A DNA stretch of 16,227 nt, taken from contig CAYYHU010000039.1 in NCBI GenBank assembly GCA_964471865.1, positions 1 through 16,227 on the forward strand, in the 5' to 3' direction. Position 1 is the first letter of the stretch. Each line of letters starts with the position of its first letter. The notes below the pieces were generated by a model. The model was not told where the DNA came from. It did not search any database and worked only from the letters and a program-made list of their open reading frames with translations. The translations under genes and the position numbers were made by a program. This DNA comes from CAYMUC01 sp964471865. GTDB taxonomy: Bacteria; Actinomycetota; Acidimicrobiia; Acidimicrobiales; Ilumatobacteraceae. This document shows, one piece after another, positions 1 through 5,504 of this stretch.

Positions 1-407
1 GCGAGCAACTTCTCGCTCACATCTGCGAGCGCTCCGCGACCGAACTGGGCGACTTTGCCGGTGATCGTCAGATCGGTGTGCACGGTGCAGGACGTCACGC
101 CGTCGGACACCGACTCGAGCTGAGCCGTGATCAACGCCGAGGCGTTGCCCTTGCCGCCGGTGTCACGGCCTTCGCCTTTGAGCACGGCGCGATGTTGGGC
201 GTCGTCACGTTCCTGGAACGTCGCCTGACCCTTGAACGAGGCCGAGATCGGCCCCACCTTGACCTTGACCATGCCCCGGTAGATGTCGCCTTCGATCTCT
301 TGGAGCTGCGCTCCGGGCAGGCAGGGAGCGATGCGCTCGAGATCGGTGAGCACCGTCCAGGCGTCTTCGAGGCCGAGCTCGACGGTGAATGAGTGGTTCA
401 ACTCCAT
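1..407 (-). CDS. coxG: CoxG-like SRPBCC protein (carbon monoxide dehydrogenase subunit G), 3' end cut by window edge
   Basis: The minus-strand frame from the ATG at 405-407 stays open to base 1, so about 135 N-terminal residues are visible and the C-terminus is missing. The protein begins MELNHSFTVELGLEDAW, followed by APCLPGA at residues 27-33, then IYRGMVKVKVGPISASFKG and later VAQFGRGALADVSEKL. This order is typical of the CoxG branch of the SRPBCC fold, which makes a hydrophobic pocket. CoxG proteins tie aerobic CO-dehydrogenase-type enzymes to the membrane, and mycobacterial work links them to carrying menaquinone to the enzyme. The membrane-binding tail expected at the C-terminus cannot be checked here. 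An AAAGGA sequence (417-422) lies 9 bases before the start. The start overlaps the last 10 bases of the nucleotidyltransferase gene upstream, so the two are probably translated from one message. The family call is firm; the physiological substrate of the partner enzyme is not. Confidence 0.9.
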   Translation of the reverse strand, partial: MELNHSFTVELGLEDAWTVLTDLERIAPCLPGAQLQEIEGDIYRGMVKVKVGPISASFKGQATFQERDDAQHRAVLKGEGRDTGGKGNASALITAQLESVSDGVTSCTVHTDLTITGKVAQFGRGALADVSEKLL

Positions 408-1003
408 GGTTCCAGGTCCTTTTGGGTGTCGATGTCCCCCGGGTTCCCCCAGCACGGTACTTCCTTGACCAGCTCGGGGCGAAGACGCATCACGACTCGA
501 GCGCCTTCGTCGCCGGTGGTCGGTAACGCCGCCCAGACGGTATCGGCCAGGCGCACCGGATTCCCGCGACGTCCCTCATAGGTCGCCACGGCCAGATCGG
601 CGTCGGTGTGTGCGAGCGCTCGCCAGGTGTCAGGAGGGATCCCCGGCTGATCTCCGAGTCCGACCACGATTGCGGTCGCCTCGCGGTCTCGCGCAGCAGC
701 GACGGCCACTTGAACACTCGTGGCCTGGCCGTGGTGCCAGCCGGGATGATGGATCTCCACCACTCCCGGGGGAGGGTGGGGATCGAGTTCGTCCAGTCGG
801 CGAGCCCCGGTGATCACCACCACCTCGCCAACCCCGGCATCCACGGCGTTGGTCAGGGCGTGGTGCAACACCGTGGCGCCTCGTAGCGGGGCGGCGAGTT
901 TGTGGGTGGAACCCGTGAACCGGCTTCCGGCTCCCGCCGCGAGCACCACGAGCAGAACCGATCCCGAACCCGGGTCGGGCTCGGTCGCGGTCTCGGTGCC
1001 CAT
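398..1003 (-). CDS. MocA/MobA-like nucleotidyltransferase (molybdenum cofactor cytidylyltransferase type)
   Basis: This encodes a 201-residue protein if the ATG at 1001-1003 is used; an in-frame TTG at 1010-1012 would add three residues. It has the nucleotidyltransferase signature LAAGAGSRF followed by a lysine (HK) at about residues 21-35, then GLGDQPGI, GRRGNPVRL, GDEGARVVM and DIDTQKDL near the C-terminus. That set matches the MobA-like NTP transferase family, whose MocA members attach CMP to molybdopterin to give the cytosine dinucleotide form used by CO dehydrogenases and related hydroxylases. Some relatives act in other nucleotide-sugar-like reactions, so the cytidylyltransferase role is inferred from the motifs and from cox neighbours. 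About 18 residues precede the signature and no clear ribosome binding site was seen, so the exact start is uncertain. Its stop overlaps the coxG start. It is separated from the other maturation genes by the plus-strand peptidase gene. Confidence 0.85.
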   Translation of the reverse strand: MGTETATEPDPGSGSVLLVVLAAGAGSRFTGSTHKLAAPLRGATVLHHALTNAVDAGVGEVVVITGARRLDELDPHPPPGVVEIHHPGWHHGQATSVQVAVAAARDREATAIVVGLGDQPGIPPDTWRALAHTDADLAVATYEGRRGNPVRLADTVWAALPTTGDEGARVVMRLRPELVKEVPCWGNPGDIDTQKDLEPWS

Positions 1004-1154
1004 GGGGCTCAAGGATCGCAGACCCGGCTCGGGACCACACCGTTGCGGTCCGGAGAATCCTCGACTGGTCGCCTCACCAGTTCTCGACGCCTCGGGTGTG
1101 ATGACGACTGCGAACCATTCATTACGGAATCATGACGAAATCTTTGCGTTCGCA

Positions 1155-1184
1155 TTGCCTATGACGGTTTCATGACAGTACGGT
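1155..1184 (+). promoter_or_regulatory. Candidate promoter for the NlpC/P60 gene
   Basis: TTGCCT (1155-1160) and TACGGT (1179-1184) are separated by 18 bases and resemble the -35 and TAnnnT -10 elements of actinobacterial housekeeping promoters. They fall in the only markedly AT-richer stretch of the 246-base divergent gap (about 1110-1180). Transcription would start near 1191, about 60 bases before the chosen start codon. The -35 match is partial and the call rests on sequence alone. Confidence 0.35.
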
Positions 1185-1239
1185 GGCGCTTCGTCACAAC
1201 CGGACCGGGTCGAAGGACTCCGGGACGCGCCCACAGCAC

Positions 1240-1244
1240 GGAGG
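1240..1244 (+). promoter_or_regulatory. Ribosome binding site that fixes the NlpC/P60 start
   Basis: GGAGG stands 5 bases before the GTG at 1250-1252. No comparable purine-rich sequence precedes the in-frame ATG at 1172, so the GTG is the better start, and the upstream ATG would in any case lie within the candidate promoter. Confidence 0.75.
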
Positions 1245-1249
1245 TGCCC

Positions 1250-2053
1250 GTGACGGAACTCACCACCCCGACAACGACCCGCCCGGACGTCACGGCGCCG
1301 ACGCGCATGACGGTCTCTGAGCCCCCCGAGGCCCGGGTCCGCGTCCGCTCGTTGGCGGTGGCCGTGGCCGTTGCGGTCCTGGCCTCGGCGTTCGTGCCGT
1401 GGGGCAGCGAATCAGCATCGGCGGACTCGGTGGTGGCCCCCGCTCCCCAGAGCGGATCCGGAGTCGGAGTGGTCTCAGCTGCCCCCATGGCGCTGTCACG
1501 GGCGGTGACCAGCCAAAGCGAGGACCCCGTCGCTGTCGATGCGGCTGCCGCATATCGCTCGTTGGCGCTCGCTCGTCGTTTGGGGTCCCGGGTCGAACCC
1601 CTCGGTTACGAAGAACTCAGGGACCGGGTGGCAGCGGGGGTGGCGGAACGTCTCGAACTCGACCCGAACGAACTCAGCGCCATCTGGTCCGGTACCGCTC
1701 CTGAGCGACAACTCGCGTTGTTGGCCGGGCTCAGCCAACTCGGGGTCCCCTACAAGCGGTATGGGCGCACCCCGGGAGTCGGACTGGACTGTTCGGGTCT
1801 GACCTCGTTCGCGTGGTCGATGGGAGGACTCGAACTGCCCCGATCCTCACGGTCTCAACGCCGCGTCGGTGACCAGGTTCCCGCCGCCGAGGTCCAACCT
1901 GGCGACCTCGTGTACTACCCGGGTCACATCATGATGTCGCTGGGAGTTCCCGGAGCGATCCTGCATTCTCCCGAACCCGGTCGCACGGTGACGATCAAAC
2001 TGTCGCCTGAACGCAAGTACCGGCGCTGGTCCCATGTGGACCCCTTGGCCTGA
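1250..2053 (+). CDS. Exported NlpC/P60-family (C40) peptidase
   Basis: The product has 267 residues from the GTG at 1250. A polar, Thr/Pro-rich N-terminus leads to Arg-rich VRVRS and the hydrophobic run LAVAVAVAVLASAFV (about 35-49), then ASA-D at 56-59, a plausible signal-peptidase site; an uncleaved anchor is also possible. Residues 60-160 form a linker/helical region. The C-terminal catalytic domain begins around 165 with LSQLGVPYKRYG and contains DCSGLT with Cys181, GHIMMS with His226 and ILHSPEPG with His239, the complete Cys-His-His set of active NlpC/P60 enzymes. These enzymes cut peptide bonds in cell-wall stem peptides outside the membrane. The gene lies alone on the plus strand inside a block of minus-strand cox maturation genes and is convergent with the longer xdhC-like gene (63-base gap, no clear terminator). 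Nothing links it functionally to molybdenum enzymes; cell-wall remodelling is the conservative reading. Confidence 0.9.
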   Translation: MTELTTPTTTRPDVTAPTRMTVSEPPEARVRVRSLAVAVAVAVLASAFVPWGSESASADSVVAPAPQSGSGVGVVSAAPMALSRAVTSQSEDPVAVDAAAAYRSLALARRLGSRVEPLGYEELRDRVAAGVAERLELDPNELSAIWSGTAPERQLALLAGLSQLGVPYKRYGRTPGVGLDCSGLTSFAWSMGGLELPRSSRSQRRVGDQVPAAEVQPGDLVYYPGHIMMSLGVPGAILHSPEPGRTVTIKLSPERKYRRWSHVDPLA

Positions 2054-2116
2054 TCGATTCCGATCCCAACTGCGTCGAGGCGCCGCCACACTGCGACTGA
2101 AGCGAGTCCGAGGCGC

Positions 2117-2944
2117 TCAGTTCGGGTCGTGAATCGGACCCGCCACCGCGGACAGTGACCGCGAGGACCGTCCGGTGCGCCGAGCGATGATCTCGGCACA
2201 GATCGACACCGCGGTTTCCTCAGGGGTGCGACCACCGAGATCCAATCCGATCGGTGAACACAACCGGGCGAGATCCTCATCGCTCGAGACCCCGGCGTCG
2301 ATGAGACGTTCGAGACGACGTTCGTGCGTGCGTCGAGATCCCATCACCCCGATGTAGCCGACTCGGGTCGAAAGGGCTCCCGCGATGGCGGGAACGTCGA
2401 ACTTGGGGTCGTGGGTGAGGATGCACACCGCGTCGCGGGGTCCGAGTTCTTCACCGCGCCCCTCGAACATGGCCTGAGGCCAGGTCACCACCACCTCATC
2501 GGCCATCGGGAAGCGACGTCGGGTGGCGAACACTTCGCGCGCGTCACAGACCGTCACCCGGTAGCCGAGCACCTTGGCCACTTTGGCGAGAGCGGCAGTG
2601 AAATCCACAGCTCCGAAGATCCACATCTGAGGGGGTGGAGCAAAGCTCTCCACGAACACCCGAACCACGTCCCCCGCCGCACTGGTGTTGGCGAGATCCT
2701 CGGGTGTCGCCTGGCCTTGGGGTCCGTAGTGACGCACTCCCGAACGTCCAGCATCGAGTTCGCCCAGAGCATCGCGGGTGACCACCCGGTCCAGTTCGGG
2801 GTCCCCCAGGGTGCCCACCGGATCCTGATCGGGTCCGATCAGCAGGCTCGCGCCGATGGTGGGGCCTTCGATGATGGTCGCGAGGGCCACGGGCCGTTGG
2901 GCGCGCAACGCCTCGTCGAGGTGGCGATAGAGGGAACGGTCCAT
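2117..2944 (-). CDS. XdhC/CoxI-family protein with Rossmann C-terminal domain
   Basis: The 275-residue product starts at the ATG at 2942-2944, 6 bases after the preceding xdhC-like gene. The C-terminal domain has MWIFGAVDFTAALAKV (a Rossmann-type loop where many XdhC proteins read GAGHVG), VTVCDAR, ILTHDPKFDVP, YIGVMGSRRTHERR and GLDLGGRTPEETAVSI, all hallmarks of the XdhC C-terminal family. XdhC proteins bind molybdenum cofactor and assist its sulfuration and insertion into xanthine-oxidase-family enzymes. The first 90 residues (VALATIIEGPTIGASLLIG) look like a decayed copy of the XdhC N-terminal domain: they lack both GSxPR and the CGG cysteine motif, which are present in the neighbouring short protein. 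The two products therefore complement each other and may form a complex. The FGAxDFTAAL variant appears to be shared with other actinobacterial homologues (from memory), so it is not an error. Confidence 0.88.
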   Translation of the reverse strand: MDRSLYRHLDEALRAQRPVALATIIEGPTIGASLLIGPDQDPVGTLGDPELDRVVTRDALGELDAGRSGVRHYGPQGQATPEDLANTSAAGDVVRVFVESFAPPPQMWIFGAVDFTAALAKVAKVLGYRVTVCDAREVFATRRRFPMADEVVVTWPQAMFEGRGEELGPRDAVCILTHDPKFDVPAIAGALSTRVGYIGVMGSRRTHERRLERLIDAGVSSDEDLARLCSPIGLDLGGRTPEETAVSICAEIIARRTGRSSRSLSAVAGPIHDPN

Positions 2945-2950
2945 GGCAGG

Positions 2951-3277
2951 TCAGGCGTCGTCGGGTTCGAGGGTGTCGAGGAACAGATGAATCGTGCCCC
3001 CACAGGTGAGACCCACCGCGAAGGCTTCGTCATCGGAGTAGCCAAAGGTGATCACGCCCGGAGGACGTTCACCCGCCAAGAGCGCCAATGCTTCTTGGAC
3101 CACGGCACCTTCGACACATCCTCCCGATACCGAACCCACGACCTCACCGGAGTCGTTCACCGCCATCGCAGCACCCGGTTCGCGAGGGCCCGACCCTTCG
3201 AGGTCCACGACTCGGGCGATCGCCACCCGATGGCCGGCTCCCCGCCAGCGGTCCAGGTCGTCGAGTAGATCCTTCAT
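2951..3277 (-). CDS. Short XdhC/CoxI N-terminal-domain protein
   Basis: This 108-residue protein consists only of the XdhC N-terminal domain. It shows EGSGPREPGAAMAV, GEVVGSVSGGCVEGAV and FGYSDDEAFAVGLTCGGTIHLF, in which the CVE and CGG cysteines are conserved in the family. Full XdhC proteins are usually 250-400 residues with a Rossmann domain behind this one; here that part is a separate gene 6 bases downstream. The start chosen is the ATG at 3275-3277: it makes an ATGA overlap with the coxE stop, and GAGGAG (3284-3289) lies 6 bases before it. An in-frame TTG six bases upstream is directly against that ribosome binding site and is unlikely. Translational coupling to coxE is expected. The function, cofactor handling for a molybdenum hydroxylase, is inferred from the family and context. 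Confidence 0.87.
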   Translation of the reverse strand: MKDLLDDLDRWRGAGHRVAIARVVDLEGSGPREPGAAMAVNDSGEVVGSVSGGCVEGAVVQEALALLAGERPPGVITFGYSDDEAFAVGLTCGGTIHLFLDTLEPDDA

Positions 3278-4452
3278 CGCCAACTCCTCGCCGAGATCGT
3301 CTCGGCCAATCGTTCGAGGGCATCCACGGAATGACCCTCCACGAAGTCATCAACATAGGGCAGAGCTGCCGCCATGCCACGCGCGAGGGGGGCGTAGCCG
3401 GGGGTCACCTTGAGCGGATTGACCCACACGATGCGATCAGCGACCCGCGACAGACGCGCCATCTGTTCAGCGAGCACCTCCGGGGCGCCGCGATCCCAGC
3501 CGTCAGAGAGGATGACCACGATCGCTCCGCGCGCCAGGCCGCGAACCCCCCAGTCGTCGTTGAAGATCCGCAGACCCTCACCCAGACGCGTACCGCCGCT
3601 CCAGTCCACGACCCGCTCCGCCGCGCGCGCCAGGGCCCGGTCGGGATCTCGGGTGGTGAGCTCACGGGTGAGTCGCGTCAAACGAGTTCCGAGCGCAAAG
3701 GCTTCGACGCGTTGACGACCCGCGACCGCGGCATGCACGAACCGCAACAGCGCCCGGGCGTAGGGCTCCATCGATCCCGAGACGTCGAGGAGGACCACGA
3801 GGCGTCGCAGCCGTAGACCGGGATCGCGATGGCGGGGTCGAACCGGTTCACCACCAGCAGCGAGTGAGGCTCGAACCGTGCGGCGCAGATCGGGTCGCGC
3901 CCCCCGTCCCCGAGTGGGAACGAGACGAAGCGAGCGCCGCGGTGGTCCTGCGAGGCGCAACTGGGCCATCAACGCCTGGCATTGGACGAGTTCATCATCG
4001 GTGTAGGCGGCGAAATCCTTGTGGCGTAACACCTCGACTGCGGAGAACCGCAGCGTCAGGGTCTCGTCCTCGTTCGCTTCGGCTTCACCCTCATCGCCAT
4101 CGCCGTCATCATCGGAATCGAACGCCAGAGTCAGGGTTTCGGTTTCGGGTTCATCCCCGCTGGTGGTGCTCGAGCGATGCTCCCAGAACACCGCGAACGC
4201 TCGATCGAACATCGCCACGTCTTCGATTCGGCGCACCAGAGTCGTTCGTGCACTCCAATAGACGGGATCCCGCTCGGTGATACCCACGCGAGTCAATGCC
4301 TCGGCGAAGGTGATCACTGCGTCGCTGGGAGCCACGAGTCCCACGCCGCGAAGAATCCGGGCGAACGCCACGGCCATCTCCTCGGGCGAGGTCACCGAAT
4401 CGGCAGAGTCCGACACATCGGGCGTCGTCGGAGGATGAGTGCTGAAGGACAC
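3274..4452 (-). CDS. coxE: CoxE-like von Willebrand factor A domain protein
   Basis: The gene starts at the GTG at 4450-4452, 16 bases after the coxD stop, and encodes 392 residues. Residues about 25-180 form the CoxE-type N-terminal region (MAVAFARILRGVGL, YWSARTTLV, FDRAFAVFW). It contains an unusual acidic tract at about 112-130 (DSDDDGDGDEGEAEANEDE) that is probably a flexible linker. The VWA domain follows with an intact MIDAS metal site: DVSGS at 223-227, Thr288 in SGGTRLGEG, and Asp317 in SDGWDRG. CoxE works with the AAA+ protein CoxD, like other MoxR/VWA pairs, in maturing the active site of CO dehydrogenase on the cytoplasmic side. The coxD-coxE order, close spacing and ATGA overlap with the xdhC-like gene indicate one operon. 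No catalytic residue is missing. The partner enzyme is uncertain because the only large subunit in the window is form II. Confidence 0.92.
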   Translation of the reverse strand: MSFSTHPPTTPDVSDSADSVTSPEEMAVAFARILRGVGLVAPSDAVITFAEALTRVGITERDPVYWSARTTLVRRIEDVAMFDRAFAVFWEHRSSTTSGDEPETETLTLAFDSDDDGDGDEGEAEANEDETLTLRFSAVEVLRHKDFAAYTDDELVQCQALMAQLRLAGPPRRSLRLVPTRGRGARPDLRRTVRASLAAGGEPVRPRHRDPGLRLRRLVVLLDVSGSMEPYARALLRFVHAAVAGRQRVEAFALGTRLTRLTRELTTRDPDRALARAAERVVDWSGGTRLGEGLRIFNDDWGVRGLARGAIVVILSDGWDRGAPEVLAEQMARLSRVADRIVWVNPLKVTPGYAPLARGMAAALPYVDDFVEGHSVDALERLAETISARSWR

Positions 4453-4468
4453 GACAGGCGCCGGCGTC

Positions 4469-5440
4469 TCAGCCGTGGAACAGTCCCTTGTCGAATGCTT
4501 GGCGGATCAGGTCGGCCACCCCGTGCTGATCGACACGCTCGTGATCCTCGCGGTATTTGAGCACCGTCCCGAGAGTCGCGGTGACGGTTGCTTCGTCGAG
4601 ACGGGTCACGCCGAGTCGACCCAGCGCTCGAGCCCAGTCGATGGTCTCAGCCACTCCGGGCGGTTTGTAGAGCTGCAGGCCTCGCATCGCTTCCACGGCG
4701 GCTGCCACCTGTCGGGCGAGATCTTCACCGATATCGGGAACTCGCAACCGCACGATCGCCACCTCCCGTTCGAACGAGGGGTGATCCACCCAGTGGTAGA
4801 GGCATCGCCGTTTCAAGGCGTCATGAACATCGCGGGTTCGGTTCGAGGTCAACACCACGAGCGGGGGAACCTCGGCCCGAAAGGTGCCGAGTTCGGGAAT
4901 CGTCACCTGGGCATCGGAGAGCACTTCGAGGAGATAGGCCTCGAATTCGTCATCGGCTCGGTCGATCTCGTCGATCAACAGCACCGGCGTCGGACCGGTT
5001 CCCGAAGCGATCGCGCGCAGGACCGCCCGCCGCAACAAGAACCGTTCGTCATAGAGCTGGTTCTCGAGGGCCTCGGTGCCCACAGCCGCGGCTTCGCCTG
5101 ACGCCTCGGCGGCTCGAAGATGGAGCAACTGGCGCGAATAGTCCCAGTCGTAGACGGCCTGTGCGACGTCGATGCCCTCATAACACTGCAGGCGGATCAA
5201 CTCACCGCCGGTCCACCGGGCCAGCACTTTGGCCAGTTCGGTCTTACCGACCCCGGCCTCACCCTCGAGAAGCAGAGGCCGGCGCATGGTCATCGCCAGG
5301 AACACCGCCGTCGCGAGACCGGTATCGGCGAGGTAGCCGTGACGGCTGAGGGCATCCACGACGTCTGTGACCCCGCCCAGGGCCTCGGCCGTGGTCGCAT
5401 CGTCGGTCACGGTCGGGTTCGCCGGGGGTGGAAACGACAT
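4469..5440 (-). CDS. coxD: CoxD-like MoxR-family AAA+ ATPase
   Basis: The product has 323 residues from the ATG at 5438-5440. The reading frame is open further upstream, but that extension lies antisense to the debranching-enzyme gene and has no family similarity. Visible AAA+ motifs are Walker A GEAGVGKT at residues 60-67, a CYEGIDVAQAVYDWDY segment characteristic of the CoxD/MoxR group, Walker B VLLIDEIDRADDE around 153-165, sensor-like VVLTSNRTRD, and RRCLYHWVDHPSFERE with the arginine-finger region. Length and motif order match CoxD, the ATPase used to assemble the metal site of CO dehydrogenase together with CoxE, whose gene follows 16 bases later. A TAnnnT box lies 8 bases before the start codon, so the message may have little or no leader. 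MoxR proteins serve several metalloenzymes, so the target must be judged from the neighbours. Confidence 0.93.
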   Translation of the reverse strand: MSFPPPANPTVTDDATTAEALGGVTDVVDALSRHGYLADTGLATAVFLAMTMRRPLLLEGEAGVGKTELAKVLARWTGGELIRLQCYEGIDVAQAVYDWDYSRQLLHLRAAEASGEAAAVGTEALENQLYDERFLLRRAVLRAIASGTGPTPVLLIDEIDRADDEFEAYLLEVLSDAQVTIPELGTFRAEVPPLVVLTSNRTRDVHDALKRRCLYHWVDHPSFEREVAIVRLRVPDIGEDLARQVAAAVEAMRGLQLYKPPGVAETIDWARALGRLGVTRLDEATVTATLGTVLKYREDHERVDQHGVADLIRQAFDKGLFHG

Positions 5441-5448
5441 GGTTCCAC

Positions 5449-5454
5449 AGCGTA
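5449..5454 (-). promoter_or_regulatory. Candidate -10 element for coxD (leaderless type)
   Basis: Read on the minus strand, TACGCT stands 8 bases before the coxD ATG and fits the actinobacterial TAnnnT -10 consensus. That spacing would place the transcript start at or within about a base of the ATG. No Shine-Dalgarno sequence is visible in the 8 bases between, and no good -35 was found. The 64-base gap 5441-5504 also has to hold the promoter of the divergent glgX-like gene; TGGTGA (5470-5475) and CAGGCT (5493-5498), 17 bases apart, are weak candidates for it. Confidence 0.4.
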
Positions 5455-5504
5455 GGGCCGATCCCGCCCTGGTGATCCACCGTGCGGGCTGACAGGCTGA
5501 GTCC

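Noticed and set aside
1172..1249. ATG at 1172 as start of the NlpC/P60 gene
   Set aside because: No ribosome binding site precedes it, it overlaps the candidate promoter, and the GTG at 1250 has GGAGG at ideal distance.
1004..1249. Possible c-di-AMP (ydaO-type) riboswitch, since such elements often precede actinobacterial cell-wall peptidase genes
   Set aside because: The conserved core bases of that class could not be found by eye; only a short hairpin on the opposite strand and short ATGAC repeats are visible. A covariance-model search would settle it.
2054..2116. Terminator between the convergent peptidase and xdhC-like genes
   Set aside because: Only 4-bp stems were found and no T-run, which is too weak to call.
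2324..3268. Plus-strand open frame of 314 codons opposite both xdhC-like genes
   Set aside because: Antisense shadow of two well-supported genes with no family features or ribosome binding site of its own.
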